Below are positions 1 to 11,504 of a DNA stretch of 64,000 nt, in pieces. Position numbers and translations under genes: made by a program. Every line of letters begins with the position of its first letter. The first letter of the stretch is position 1. The notes below the pieces were generated by a model that had not been told where the DNA came from, did no database searches, and was given only the letters and a program-made list of their open reading frames with translations. The DNA is from Durusdinium trenchii (lineage: Eukaryota > Sar > Dinophyceae > Suessiales > Symbiodiniaceae): contig CAXAMN010001481.1 of the NCBI GenBank assembly GCA_963970005.1, positions 54,875-118,874 of the forward strand. The letters are read 5' to 3'.

Positions 1-3000
1 GTCCTCCTCATGCACTTCGTCCACTGAGTCAGGCTGCCATGACATTCCCATCCGTTGCCTCAGCTCGTTGACCCGGGCCACTGGCAACGACTTGGTGCCG
101 ATGTCCGCGATGAGCTCTCTTCCAGGCTGGTACTTCAGCTCCCATTGACCAGACTGGATCCTCCATTTGAGGTGGGCGGCCCGTACCTTCAAGTGTCTTG
201 TACGCCACGCTCCAGTTGCACAACTTGCTATTGAAACTGCAGCTGTGTTGTCGCGCTTGAGGAACTTCGGGACGTCCTTCGCCATCTCATCAACCAGACA
301 TGCGATGCTGTCTCCCACGACCACAGCTTCGATGACCTCTATGAGCTCTGCCTCCGCGGTTGAAAGGGCGGGGAACGGCTGCTTGCAGCTCTTCCATGCC
401 ACCGGTGCTCCGGCCACCGTTGTGATCACGCAGCCATGGCTATGAGCACCACCTGGAGCGAAAGAGGCATCACTCACTGACTCCAGGATGAAGTTGGCGT
501 CTCTCCTGTACCACAAGCCCAGGCCCTGCGTGGCATTCAAGTGCCTGATCAGCTGGTATGCGGTTTGGATCGCCCATTTTGGGGCCCGGCTCGTCGCTGA
601 GCAGATTCGGCTGACCGTGTAGGCAATGTCCGGCCTCGTCTTCGTTGCCAGCCACAAAAGTTCTCCTCCGAGTTGTTGCGCCTCTCGGACCTGCAAGGGC
701 GTGCGATCCAGCTCATCCTCGGGTTCCTGGGATTCCTTCATCATCTGAGCGCTGCAAAGGTCCTCCATGCCATGTCGCCGAACCACTTCCCTCAAGTAGG
801 AACATTGATTGGCAAAGAAGTCTCCTTGTTCAGTTCGGCTCAACTCCATTCCACAGTACCGAACTGGTTCACGATCTCCCACCCACGTAGGTTCGGACGT
901 CTCCCAGGTCCTTCGAAAGCTCTGGAGCCCTGCCCTCACAATCTCCTCGGTGCCGAAGAGCATCACATCATCCACGTACACCAAGGCGAGTCCCTCAACC
1001 TGGTCTCCATCTCCGGCATCTTTCCGACGCACCAACCACAAGTTCTCCTCCGCGAAGCTCTGTTGGTACTCATAGGTGACGGAGTTCGCCTGAAAGGACA
1101 TCTGGCTGATCTCGATGTCCCTGTAGTCCCCCCAAAGCTTCGGAGACTCACGCAAGCCATACAGGGCCTTCTCCACCAACCACATTTCCCCGTCCTTCAC
1201 CAATCCCAGCCGAATGAGGATCTTCGGAGGAAGCATGAGCGCCAGTCGTTTCCTCTTCGTGAGGTCCTCCTCCTGCTGCTCTTCCATGGCCATCTCTTCT
1301 TGACCATCGCGACCTCCTCCAGCTTCTTCATGATCCTCTTGGGGTCGACCATGGGCGTCTTCCAAGGCAAGGTTCTTTTTCCGGCTGCTCTCCTGAAGTG
1401 TTCGTAGAGGTGCGTTCAAGAAAGCAGTCTTAATGTCCAGGCTAGCCGCCTGCCAGCCTCGCGAAGCGGCCAGTGCCAATGAGGTCCTCAAGCATGTAGT
1501 ATCCGCCCCACCTGCATAGAGCTGAGCTGCCTCCGAACGATCTCCAGGACCTCTTCCAGCTCCCTTCAGGTAGTTCCCGCACACCACCAGGCGGCATTTC
1601 CTTCGTCCGTCAGGGGCCTTCACCGCATGGATGGCCTTCCCTGGAACCACCTCCACCTTGTCTCCATGCTCTCTCTGGTAGTAGGCCACTTCTGCGGGAG
1701 TCAGTCGCCGAATCGCCTTCTTGCCCTCCAAGGACTGGATCTCCTTCATAATGGCCTCCAGCCACAGCTCCCGGTCTTTGTACACCTCATCGTTGGGCAC
1801 GATCCGGGTTTGGAGAATCTCGTCTTCCAAGAGTCGTTGGGTTGATGCCACCTGTTCTTGTCGTAGAGCAACCAGACCTCGGCTCAACGGAGGAACTTCT
1901 CTTGGAGCAGCTCCCAACAAGTGACCCTCCTCCTCATAGACGGCCTGAAAGAGCATTCGACGATCCTCCTCCCTCTGTAGGTCTTCTTCTCCCCGTATGC
2001 ATGCCAGTGGTGTCTTCTCTCTCAACCTCCAGCGAAGCCGTACAGGGTCGTCTTGGATATGGACCTCCTCCATGACCAAGTCTCGTTCGTCGGGCTTAGG
2101 CTCTTTGACATCCTTTATCAAGTAGCTCACTACCTTGACCTTCTCCTTGTCCGTGAGGACCGCGTGCCCTTTGGACACTTGCGGTGTAGGTGTCAGGTAG
2201 GTCACCATCTCGGATGTCGCTTCAAAAGGTCCTCCTCGCTCCCAAGCTCGCTTTCTCACCGTGATGAGCTGCCCAAAGCGTGGAAGCGTCTCCTTGATGT
2301 TCTCCCTTCTCCTTCTTTCCAGCTCCGTGACATGTCTCGCCGCTGCCGGCCACCACTTCGTGGGCATGCCCGAAGCATGTAGAAGTCGACGGACCCTTTG
2401 CTTGATCGACGCAATCATGGCCTCAGCACGACCGTTTGATTGGTGTTCATCCGGAGGACTGAAGGTTCTAGCCAGCCCCCTCTCCAAGCACCACCTCTTG
2501 AACGGGTTGTTGTCGAACTCCCGGCCTGCATCGGTATGGATTCTAGCCACAGGGTAGCCGTGGCGTCTCAGCATTCCAAATAGTTCCTGTGTTCCTGCAA
2601 GGACTTCTGCTGCGCTTTTCGAGGTCAGTGGTAGGCAAATGGACATTGTGGTCATCTTGTAGACCTTCTGGTGCTCTTCAACTTCCTCTGGAGTCTTTGG
2701 AGGTGGTACCGATGGTGGTTCTGGTTGACTGGGTCCTGGATCAGGCGGCGGCTCTAACTGATCACCGTCTCCTTCGCCCTGCCGTTCATCCTCCTCCGGC
2801 TCACCCATCTCCAGATCTTCGCCCTCATCTGACGTAGGTCGATAGGACATCTCCTCACCATGAGCTTCCAGATCCTGAGCCAGGTCATACTCCACCTCCC
2901 GAAGAGCCTCCTCTTCCTCGAGTGTAGGCCAGTCCTTGTCTGGGATCACCTCCAGCTGTTCAACCTCGTCCCATGGTGCCTCCTCCATGACCGGCCACGT

Positions 3001-6000
3001 GTATGCTCCAACCAGGAGGTACTTCTTGAGGTCGCCGTCAATGTCATGGCCGAGCGCAAATGGTCCAGTCAGATCCAGCGACAGCACACACGGAGCCGCT
3101 ATCCCTTGAGCTCGATGTGGTCGATCCCTTGCCGCTGCTCTCTGACAGACAGCGCAGTCTCTGCGGAACGGCACGTGTCCCTGTGCCAGGTGCTCCTGCC
3201 AAGACAAGGCCTTCATCGTCACCCGCCTCTTCTGGATGTTGACAGTGATGCTTCTTGCAATCTCTCGCATCATTCCGGGGGCCCATCTCGCCAGCTCGGA
3301 GCTCGACACCTCATGCTTGGTCTTCAAGAAGGCCTTGGGCGGGCCCCGATCCTCGGGAACCATGAACTCCATGTTCAATGCCAGTGAGGTAGGTTTCACC
3401 GCCATACCACCATAGGCACCCTGGTTGAAGGTCACCATGTCCAGGTTGAGATACTCTTTCATTACCTTCCACTCTTCGGTTCTCCAGAAGGATGCCACTT
3501 CCGGCATGTGCTGAGGCGCTGCAGGCTGCTCCATCAAGAACCTGACCGTTGGCAGCAACGCGGGATTCTTCTCCTGGGACAATCGTGCATCTCGACCCAG
3601 CTTTGCCACCACATAGAGCGTCACCATACGCAACAGCAGCACATCGTCCAAATGGCACTTTGCCCTCTCCACTTCATCCAACTCGTCCAAGCCCCAGGGT
3701 CTTCCCAACGATCTCGACGGCCCTGGTAGCCCCGTGACCGGATGATGTCGTAGTTCACTGCGGGTCCTGCAGTTGGGTCCACCGATCACCGCGTCAATCC
3801 AGCCCAACATCGCAATCCTTAGCAGTGCTGCGTACATTGCATCGTCCTTTGGCATGTCATGACTTTGGTTTCGAAGGATATCCACCTCCAACAATCTCGT
3901 GGTGTCTCCGCCAGCCTCCTTGAGAGCCCTTGTGAGATCGTAGCCCTCATTCTTCCCAGCGTAGAGATGAACCACCACACCCTCATTTTTCCAGCGCTTG
4001 CGGATGCGTCGATTGACTCCAAGGACCTCAAGATTCCTTGCTGGAGAGTCCACCAGGCGATCCTTGATTCGGATCGGGACCTTGTCGAAGATCGGACAAT
4101 CTGCCACCACCCGGTCCAGCCAGTCGACGTCATTGTGAGCCTCCCCAAATCGGTAGCACCTCAACGCCGTTCTCGACCGAGATTCCTCCAGCTCCCTGAT
4201 GAGGTCCAACGCAACATCATGGTCCATTTGAGGACATCCCGCCTCAACTCTGAGGTCAATGTTGCCCTTGACTGGGTGCTCCAAAGTGCAAGCTTCCCCC
4301 ATCCACTCGATTCGACACCCCAAGTCGCGGACAAGCCTTCCGGCCGGGACGATCGGCTCCACGTTCTCATTGTTGTGGACCAGCGTCTCCCCTTCTGTCA
4401 TTCGGATGTCTTGTGCTCCTCCGGCAGCCAACGTCACCCTCACCTGGCGATATCTCTGAAGGTCTTCTCCTCGGAGCTTGGGCCTCAGAGCGTGCGTTGC
4501 CCCAGAATCCAGAAGTCCCTCTCGACCTTGTTGGACTCGAGCTATCTTGACTGCCCGTAGCTCTGGGCCACCTTTCTCCCATGCTCGATTCAGCTTCTTC
4601 AATGTCGCACCAAGGTCCGTTGCACGATCTTGCCCTTCTTCTTCGAGGTTCATGCCCTTGAGCAACTTGTGCGCCTCATCAAGCACATTCTTGATTGGGT
4701 CTGCAGTTCTTGTCGCTGCATCCGATGCCGCCTCCGAAGTCACCGACTGCGAGGACGCTGCTTGAGGAGAAATTGAAGCCCCCGACTCGCTCCGCGAGGT
4801 CCCATTTCCACCACCACCAGTTTTGTCCAGCAGCTTCTGAAGCTTCGGTTTCTGGCCAGATGGAGGTCCTTCTCCCTTCTTTGCCGTCTCTTTCCTCGGA
4901 CAGTCTCGAGCCAGGTGTTGTGTGGCCCCGCACGTAAAGCACCTTCTCTCCTGGTTCTGCTTGTCGCCAGTCTCCAGTTGATGCGCCCATTTGCACGACT
5001 GCCCTCTTCGACATCCAGACTCGGTGAGGAAATATCGACAAGGACCCTTCGCCGATGTCGTTGGCGAGTCCCCCTTCTTCTCTCGATCTTCCCCTTGTAG
5101 TGCCTTTACTGCCAATGGTCCACCTCCCTGATTTCCAGGTCTCGTAGTGCTCGAAGACGGTCGGACTCGGTGCATGAGTTGTTCAAGTTCAGCGAGTAAA
5201 TGCTCAGCATACGTCCGAACAGTCTCCTCATTGGGGATGGTATCAAGCTGCAAGGTGTTTTTGACCAAGGCACATCTGAATTGCAGATCCGGTTGTTGAG
5301 TGAGGATCCGCTTGCTGAGTTTGTTGATGCCCTTCATGAGGATGATCGCATCAGGGAGATTCAGGCCAATGTCGGTGGCCCTCCTGAGCCAGCGCATCCA
5401 GCGTCGGAGCCCCATGCAGGCTTCGCTTGGCGACCCTGCTTCTGGCGGATCTTCAAGTTGCCGCAGGATGATGGTGCGCTCATGAGCACCACCTGGTTGA
5501 TAGAGGACCATGAGTTTGCTCACCAGCCCCAGCGGTGACAAAGTCCTCGTTGCTACCAGTTCCTCCTTCACTGATGTGGGAACCGAAGAAAGCAGCATGC
5601 TGATGGCCCTCTTTTCCACTCGAGCCCACTTCGGCTTTTGCAACTCAGCAGACGGCTCGATCTTGGATGATGCCCGCTGAATTGGACGAAGCTTGATGTA
5701 CTGTTTGTACCAAGCCCTTGCTTCGCTCACCACCAACTCCCACCACTCGCCTGACGAGTCGCTAAGGTCTGTCATAGCCGGTTCCACCATAGTGAGCCAG
5801 TCAGCGAGGTCGATGGGAGCCGTATCGGATGGCTCTGCCAGGACTGGGAGTGTGGCCGTCCCCGGCTTGACCGACTCCGGTCCTTCTTGCTTCTTGTCCT
5901 TGTCGACCAGGTAGGTGATCAGCATGGACATCGCATCAGCCATGCCACCACCGTGCTCTCTTGATGGTTCCTCCCGAACATTTGCCGTTGAAGATCGACC

Positions 6001-7236
6001 AGGCTGCTCGGCTGCGGCTTTCTTCTTTGGCTGACCCACGCCTTTCCCGGTCCCTTGTCTCCCTTCCGGTTCGAAGCCCTTCGCCCGAGATGCCACCAAG
6101 CCCTCAGGTTGACCTCCTCCCTGACGTGCAGTTCTCGGACCTTGAGATCTCGACCTCTCTCGTTGCCCTTGCCCCCGACCACCTCGCTTTGCTGGCGCCG
6201 GAGTGACCGTCCCCATCAAGGATTGGAGCTGCTCGAACTGTTGCATGGGAGTCAACTCATACAGCCGGCGTCTTTCCACCTCCAAATCTGTCTCTCTCGG
6301 AGGCTCGTCGACCGTCAATTCCAGCTGACGATTCACAGGCTCATCGCTTTCTGGCGTTCTGAAAGCCTGCTGCTCCAGCTCACGTTGTAGATCATGGACC
6401 TTGGCTTCCAGGCTAGCCCTCTGGTACTTCATGGCGTCCATGAGCTCTGCTTGCTGAATCTGCAGTTGTTGATTCTCCTGCTTCAGCATTGCCAACATGG
6501 TCATCATCTCCTGTGGATTTGGCGGACCAGGGCCATAGGGATGCAGCTGAACTTGCCATCCTCCTTGATGCGGCATAGGTCCCCTCCTCTCTTCATGGGG
6601 CATGATGTACCCAGGTGGGCCAGTTTGTCCAAAGCCTCTCGGAACATGCAGACCTCTCCCTCCAGGCCCGTTCCCTTGGATCTGAACCACCGATTGCTCT
6701 CTAGGTTGGGGAGGTTGTCGCCCATCGCTGTCACTTTCAGGCTCTTGTACTTCAGGTGCCCGTGGTTCTCTTGGTCGTCCACGTCGCTGGTCATCTGGTA
6801 CATGGTCGCCCACCAGTGCCGGTGATGGTGTCCCCGTCGTCGTGCTCGTCTGTGGAAGCACTCCCACTGAACCTTCTTCTTTCGGCAGGAACGTGGGTCT
6901 CTCCTTTTGCACCTCCTCTGGCGACCTGTTCCCCATACCAGGCTGCCAGATGCTCTGCCTCGGGACTTGGGCGTATAGGTGAGGAGCTTGGCTCTGTACC
7001 TCATGAAGTCCCTTCAGCTGTTCAGGCGTGAAGAGCGGGGTCATCGGCGTCAGAGTCGTTGGTGGCCCTTTCGGACCCTCCAGGGTCCCCTCCCCCTCTT
7101 CCACACCATCTTCTAAGGCGAGCTGATCATCTTCCAGCTGCCGATCTTGTAATTGAAGGCCTCCCTGATCGGCTGGGTCCTCTTCTTCATCCCCATCGCC
7201 AGGCTGCCTTCGTCCCCGACGAGCCACCATGGACAT
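1..7236 (-). CDS. Ty1/Copia-type retrotransposon Gag-Pol polyprotein, partial (C-terminus beyond window)
   Basis: This is a single minus-strand frame of 2,412 codons. I split every line into triplets and found no in-frame stop between the ATG at 7234-7236 and the left edge; an in-frame stop lies just upstream at 7279-7281. Order of parts: charged and proline-rich N-terminus; coiled coil rich in Q/E/L (about residues 240-295); capsid-like Gag helices (about 480-715); a CCCH zinc finger (C733 to H752); a CCHC zinc knuckle starting at C766 (CFTCG...H...C); aspartic protease DSGATHALR (D910); integrase zinc motif ending CAVC (C1361); integrase core D1388, D1569, E1605, the last two exactly 35 residues apart; reverse transcriptase from LDIKTAFLN (D1934) to YVDD (Y2087); RNase H with D2257 and STAEAEL (about 2292-2298). 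The order protease-integrase-RT-RNase H is diagnostic of Copia. All parts are intact, so the copy may be recent. No LTR could be recognised because the 3' end is outside the window. Confidence 0.93.
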   Translation of the reverse strand, partial: MSMVARRGRRQPGDGDEEEDPADQGGLQLQDRQLEDDQLALEDGVEEGEGTLEGPKGPPTTLTPMTPLFTPEQLKGLHEVQSQAPHLYAQVPRQSIWQPGMGNRSPEEVQKERPTFLPKEEGSVGVLPQTSTTTGTPSPALVGDHVPDDQRRGRPREPRAPEVQEPESDSDGRQPPQPREQSVVQIQGNGPGGRGLHVPRGFGQTGPPGYIMPHEERRGPMPHQGGWQVQLHPYGPGPPNPQEMMTMLAMLKQENQQLQIQQAELMDAMKYQRASLEAKVHDLQRELEQQAFRTPESDEPVNRQLELTVDEPPRETDLEVERRRLYELTPMQQFEQLQSLMGTVTPAPAKRGGRGQGQRERSRSQGPRTARQGGGQPEGLVASRAKGFEPEGRQGTGKGVGQPKKKAAAEQPGRSSTANVREEPSREHGGGMADAMSMLITYLVDKDKKQEGPESVKPGTATLPVLAEPSDTAPIDLADWLTMVEPAMTDLSDSSGEWWELVVSEARAWYKQYIKLRPIQRASSKIEPSAELQKPKWARVEKRAISMLLSSVPTSVKEELVATRTLSPLGLVSKLMVLYQPGGAHERTIILRQLEDPPEAGSPSEACMGLRRWMRWLRRATDIGLNLPDAIILMKGINKLSKRILTQQPDLQFRCALVKNTLQLDTIPNEETVRTYAEHLLAELEQLMHRVRPSSSTTRPGNQGGGPLAVKALQGEDREKKGDSPTTSAKGPCRYFLTESGCRRGQSCKWAHQLETGDKQNQERRCFTCGATQHLARDCPRKETAKKGEGPPSGQKPKLQKLLDKTGGGGNGTSRSESGASISPQAASSQSVTSEAASDAATRTADPIKNVLDEAHKLLKGMNLEEEGQDRATDLGATLKKLNRAWEKGGPELRAVKIARVQQGREGLLDSGATHALRPKLRGEDLQRYRQVRVTLAAGGAQDIRMTEGETLVHNNENVEPIVPAGRLVRDLGCRIEWMGEACTLEHPVKGNIDLRVEAGCPQMDHDVALDLIRELEESRSRTALRCYRFGEAHNDVDWLDRVVADCPIFDKVPIRIKDRLVDSPARNLEVLGVNRRIRKRWKNEGVVVHLYAGKNEGYDLTRALKEAGGDTTRLLEVDILRNQSHDMPKDDAMYAALLRIAMLGWIDAVIGGPNCRTRSELRHHPVTGLPGPSRSLGRPWGLDELDEVERAKCHLDDVLLLRMVTLYVVAKLGRDARLSQEKNPALLPTVRFLMEQPAAPQHMPEVASFWRTEEWKVMKEYLNLDMVTFNQGAYGGMAVKPTSLALNMEFMVPEDRGPPKAFLKTKHEVSSSELARWAPGMMREIARSITVNIQKRRVTMKALSWQEHLAQGHVPFRRDCAVCQRAAARDRPHRAQGIAAPCVLSLDLTGPFALGHDIDGDLKKYLLVGAYTWPVMEEAPWDEVEQLEVIPDKDWPTLEEEEALREVEYDLAQDLEAHGEEMSYRPTSDEGEDLEMGEPEEDERQGEGDGDQLEPPPDPGPSQPEPPSVPPPKTPEEVEEHQKVYKMTTMSICLPLTSKSAAEVLAGTQELFGMLRRHGYPVARIHTDAGREFDNNPFKRWCLERGLARTFSPPDEHQSNGRAEAMIASIKQRVRRLLHASGMPTKWWPAAARHVTELERRRRENIKETLPRFGQLITVRKRAWERGGPFEATSEMVTYLTPTPQVSKGHAVLTDKEKVKVVSYLIKDVKEPKPDERDLVMEEVHIQDDPVRLRWRLREKTPLACIRGEEDLQREEDRRMLFQAVYEEEGHLLGAAPREVPPLSRGLVALRQEQVASTQRLLEDEILQTRIVPNDEVYKDRELWLEAIMKEIQSLEGKKAIRRLTPAEVAYYQREHGDKVEVVPGKAIHAVKAPDGRRKCRLVVCGNYLKGAGRGPGDRSEAAQLYAGGADTTCLRTSLALAASRGWQAASLDIKTAFLNAPLRTLQESSRKKNLALEDAHGRPQEDHEEAGGGRDGQEEMAMEEQQEEDLTKRKRLALMLPPKILIRLGLVKDGEMWLVEKALYGLRESPKLWGDYRDIEISQMSFQANSVTYEYQQSFAEENLWLVRRKDAGDGDQVEGLALVYVDDVMLFGTEEIVRAGLQSFRRTWETSEPTWVGDREPVRYCGMELSRTEQGDFFANQCSYLREVVRRHGMEDLCSAQMMKESQEPEDELDRTPLQVREAQQLGGELLWLATKTRPDIAYTVSRICSATSRAPKWAIQTAYQLIRHLNATQGLGLWYRRDANFILESVSDASFAPGGAHSHGCVITTVAGAPVAWKSCKQPFPALSTAEAELIEVIEAVVVGDSIACLVDEMAKDVPKFLKRDNTAAVSIASCATGAWRTRHLKVRAAHLKWRIQSGQWELKYQPGRELIADIGTKSLPVARVNELRQRMGMSWQPDSVDEVHEED

Positions 7237-8504
7237 TGCTTGCAAGCGCGCAGGGCTGCCCGTCCTTGCCCACGGGTCTTACACCTGTCACCTTGGGCTC
7301 ATAACCTGCAAGGTTCAACGCTCCTATTTTCGAGCATAAAAGCGGCTGTCGAGTGTACACTTCTCGTTTTGTGCGTGTCATCCTTTGCGGACCAGCATAT
7401 ACAATGAGGGCACAAACTGCCATAGACTATAGATTCTGGTCTAGAAGAGAACACACCAATCCCACAGTTTAACGGAACATTTACAGTTTACAGGACACGC
7501 ATAGTTTTGGGGGTTCAACCTACACTTTCCTGTAGATTTTCCCTTGGAACAATGCATTGAATCAACGTAAATTCTGTGCTATTTCCTTTCTTTGGCAAGG
7601 CTTTTGAACGCAGCTGTGATGCCTGCCCTTGTGAGTTGCACCATACCTGCCAAAGCCTCGGCACGACTGCTAAGCTGGCAGATAGGGGCGCATAGCCGAC
7701 CAGTTCAGAGACCGGTGGTCTCAAACGTTTCAACCTGTCCAGTTCCCCACCGAGGCGGCTTGGGGGTGGCTGAACCGGGAACTGGAACTCAGCACTGTGC
7801 CCCATGGCTGGGAGCCCAATGACATGCTTCTTGAAAATGACATACTTGTTGGGAAGCTGGAAGTGAAGGAACGAGTGGTCGGGTATTTGATAGAATTTAG
7901 AATGAAAGAGTTGACCAAACAAGCACTCACGTCCCTTCAGAAGGGTCATTTGGATTTGTTGGCAATGCGTTTGCCGAGGTGGCATGTCCATGAGGCGGTG
8001 CACGGCTCTTTGTTGGAGTGGTGTCAGCTAGAGCAGTTAGAAGGCATGTAGGATTCTTTCAGTTGATGTTGTGGCAAGTTGCCCGCTCCCCCCACCACAC
8101 ACTTGCACAAGCAAACTCAATTAAGTTTGGGACTGTCAAAGCGATGCAACTGCCTGTGAGTAGTGGGTACCGCAAGGGAATAGTTGTGTGTCCTATGTGT
8201 CCTTTTGCCAGGGAGTGGCACGGCTGGGTGGGCAGCGTCATCACGTTGAGCATGGCTTGTCGTGTCTTCATCCCACAGGCATGGCAAGTGATTTCATTTC
8301 GAGGGGGGCTTTGCACTTTCAGGATTTCTCAGAGCCTGTGTAAGTGTCGTGCGAACACCTAAGCACTCAGACCTTCTTTGCTTTTGTTGTATGACAAAAT
8401 CACGAAAGCTAGCGAAGCTAGCTGGAGTTACTCTTGCGATAGCAAGGTTTCTTTCGATCGGGTGCAAATCCTAACCCCTGATTTTTCAGGTCGAAGCCCC
8501 CCCC
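7237..8504. other. No gene recognised; possible 5' LTR/leader of the Copia element
   Basis: The part next to 7236 should contain the leader and 5' LTR of the minus-strand Copia element. I could not define an LTR without its partner, and I see no primer-binding site I trust. Short open frames here (for example plus strand 7797-8051) have plausible composition, but I recognise no family. A short palindromic stretch gctagcgaagctagc lies near 8409-8423. Confidence 0.4.
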
Positions 8505-8508
8505 CTCC

Positions 8509-8558
<50 letters not shown>

Positions 8559-8757
8559 GTCTCTCTCTCTCTCTCTCATCTCTCTCATCTCTCTCATCTC
8601 TCTCATCTCTCTCATCTCTCTTTCATCTCTCTCTCATCTCTCTCATCTCTCCCTCATCTCTTTCTCATCTCTCTCTCATCTCTCTCTCCTCTCTCTCTCT
8701 CTCTACTCTCTTCTGTCTCTCGTCTTTCCGTCTCTCTTCTCTCTCTTCTCTCTCAGG
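8505..8757. repeat. CT-rich microsatellite, (CTCACT)n then (TCTCTCATC)n
   Basis: About 250 bases of pyrimidine-only plus strand: a run of CTCACT units, a pure CT run, then degenerate TCTCTCATC units. It generates spurious low-complexity open frames (Ser-His repeats) on both strands. Confidence 0.95.
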
Positions 8758-8872
8758 AGGATCCGGGCAAAGAGCCACATAGGACTCTTCACCTGGAATC
8801 GTTTGCCCCGCCGAACTTGTGCAAGGCGTCCTGCCTTCTGCCTCCCCTCTCCCCCTCCTTGTCTTCCTCGAC

Positions 8873-8912
8873 CTTCCCTCCCTCCCTCCCTCCCTCCCTC
8901 CCTCCCTCCCTC
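8873..8912. repeat. (CCCT)n microsatellite
   Basis: Ten uninterrupted CCCT/TCCC tetranucleotide units on the plus strand. Confidence 0.95.
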
Positions 8913-9952
8913 TTCGCAAGTTCGACTCCGTCCTGTCGTCGCTCTTTGGCATGCGGTTAGCGTTGCGTATCTTGCGGCCGCACTCGCTCTGCAGCCTCTG
9001 ACAACCCTCCCCGCAGACTTCCGACAGTCCGCTCTGCAGGTGGATCTTTGCGATGCCACCGCGACGTCTCCTTGACTGCCTCCAAAAAGAGCGCCATGTT
9101 TTTGCCTACCTCGCTGCCCTCCACTTTCCCATTCTGGAGCGCTAGCTTTCGCCCCCCCCTTGGCCTCAAGTTCGCGTAAACCAGAGAAGCCAGGTCAATG
9201 TTGGGCTTTGAGCATGAACATGCCTGACCGTTTGGGAGCCGGGAAGAAAATTGCCGGTTCCTTTGGCACCACTATACTACTATAATCTACTATACATCTA
9301 TTCCTGTCAAAAGGGCACATTCTATATTTCTTGCTTGGAAAGACATGCCACGGAAGACATCCTGGCGAAGGTGCCTGACCTAATTGCGGTTTGCTGCCGA
9401 AGATGCAATCGATACCGCAAGGACCGATCCTTAAGGATGAAGATTGAATGTTTGTCTTTCTTTCTTTCTTTTCTTTATTTCATTGTCTCTTTAGACCTTC
9501 AGACCTTTCTTTTGTTGAAGAAAACAATATCTTGCACAGCATGGATCATTTGCTTTGGCGATATGCAATTCTCACTTTGGTGAACGTACCAACACGGCAC
9601 CGCTTGTTGTAGAGAAGATGGAGCAGCTGAGGAGCTAGAGAGATTAACGGAAGAGCCATCTAGAGTCTGAACACTAGCTCCGGATGTTGAGACAATCTAG
9701 AGCGACGAGCGACTTCAGACAATCTAGATTCTAGAGATGTCTAGAGATGTCTAGAGTCTAGAGTCCATGTTGAAAGCTCTGGACCTCGGCTTGAAACCCT
9801 TACTCTTCGTCTCTCACAGGCTCGGAAGATGATCTCCCAGGCCACAAGCTCTGGGCATGGGGATGGTTTGAGGTTCGAAGTCGGAGCGGCCAATCCAACC
9901 AGAGTCTTTAACACAAAACTTTGCATACCAAGTTTGAAAGAGCCTATAGAAG

Positions 9953-10054
9953 AGAATGAGAGAGAGACAGATAGATAGATAGATAGAGATAGAGATAGAG
10001 ATAGAGATAGAGATAGAGATAGAGAGAGAGAGAGACAAAGAGAGACGAAGAGAG
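9953..10054. repeat. GATA/GAGATA microsatellite
   Basis: GATAGA and GAGATA units in tandem, ending in (GA)n. Confidence 0.95.
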
Positions 10055-10660
10055 CATGCTGCTCGGGTGTGTTTCGCAGGAAGACCTGAAGAACCTCTAT
10101 GTGAACCCTGGGTGCCTTGGCTATTTTACGGATACAATGAACCAGATACACAGCCTTTTGATGTTTGTTTCTTGTTATGGTGTTTCATTCAGTGTACCTC
10201 AAACACTTTCCCATCTCATACACTTTTGCCAAGGTTCCGCATTGCAGAGGGCTTCGCTGGGATGCCCAGGGGATGACTGGCTGGAGAAGTTCTGCTGTTT
10301 CACAGGCATGTCCTTGGGAAAATAAGAATACTGAAAAGTTTCAGGTTTCAAGTTTCTCAGTCTTGGAGGCCATTGCTAGTTGGAGGCCACTCCTATTATA
10401 GATTGAGTCTTTCCATCTCGAGGTTGCTGGGTAGACCGCCAGAACCTAATTCCCATCTCAACATCTATGGCCTGTTCAGGAGTGCTTGTAGGAGCGACGC
10501 TGCAGTCATCACTAAATGCAGACGACTTACCTTAATATGGTGGAACAAACAGATATCTTCGGGGTGTGCTTGGCTCCATTGGGGGTTTGTGTTGCCTGGC
10601 CAAAGTGGCATGGAAAACAGGGAAGCTAAGACCCATGCAGTCTGGGGGGCCTGAAAAGGC

Positions 10661-10768
10661 TAGGAGCAAGGGCTCGCTACTAGGGGCTCCTGGCCTTACT
10701 ACTAGGAACAAGGACGCTACTAGGAGCAAAGGGCATCGCTACTAGGAGCAAGGACGCTAGTAGGAGCT
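10661..10768 (+). repeat. 40-bp dispersed tandem repeat, locus 1 of 5
   Basis: Imperfect tandem copies built from GGACGCTACTAGG, GGGCTCCTGG and CTACTAGGAGCAA modules. The full period is 40 bp where it is regular. Each unit holds GCTCCT and AGGAGC, an inverted pair able to form a short hairpin. Other loci are at 16058, 23423, 24282 and 27749, all in this orientation. Confidence 0.9.
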
Positions 10769-11458
10769 TTAGGAATGGGTTTGTTTCCCACAATATGGAA
10801 TTGATGCCCAGCGGCCCAGCTCCCAGTTCAAAGCTGAAGGCAGAGGTGACTGTGACGGCAAGCATTGCAATGATTTTTGGTCCAGCGCTCCCTTTGCTGC
10901 AACTCGACTTGAGGGGTGGTGGGTGAGGCTTTGAATTTCTCCGTGCTGCTTCTCAAAAGGCAATCAGGGCTAGAGTATTACAGTATACATAAGCTAGCGT
11001 GGACTAAACGGGAAGCAAGAGAATTGCAAGAGGCAAATTAAAAGAAGAGGAGCAAGCAACTGCACTCACTAGATTTTGCTGTTCTCTCTGAGTCTAAAGT
11101 CATTGCTCAGGGATCAAAAATTCTTCTCAAATGCACTGTCTCTTTGGCTGAGGAATGTGCTAGCTGCCGTGTCCTGCTTCACACGCCAGAATGCCAGGAG
11201 TTGTCCTGATCCCTACAATTTTGGTGCCATGCCTTGGCTAAGGTTACTTGGTGGATTGGTATATTTTCTTGCGACACTCTCGACGCCCAGCTATGTACGA
11301 TGAAATCATTGCCCGAGTGTCTGCCATGCTGGCCTGCTTTGAGCTGGGAATGGGTAGTCTTGGTTATTCGGACTAGCTGAAGTTGACTTTTCTCCAATAA
11401 TATTTATGTATTGCGCACTGAGATTTTTTAGCACATACACCGAAAGGGATTAATGTAT

Positions 11459-11504
11459 AAATAAATATATATATATACATACACACACACATATACACAG
11501 AGAG
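11459..11504. repeat. TA/CA microsatellite
   Basis: Alternating AT then ACAC and ATAC dinucleotide runs. Confidence 0.85.

Noticed and set aside
673-1407. Long plus-strand open frames across 167-7304
   Set aside because: They are antisense shadows of the minus-strand Copia frame, which alone carries the catalytic motifs.
8378-8782. Open frame with Ser-His repeats
   Set aside because: Produced by the CTCACT microsatellite; no conserved sequence outside the repeat.
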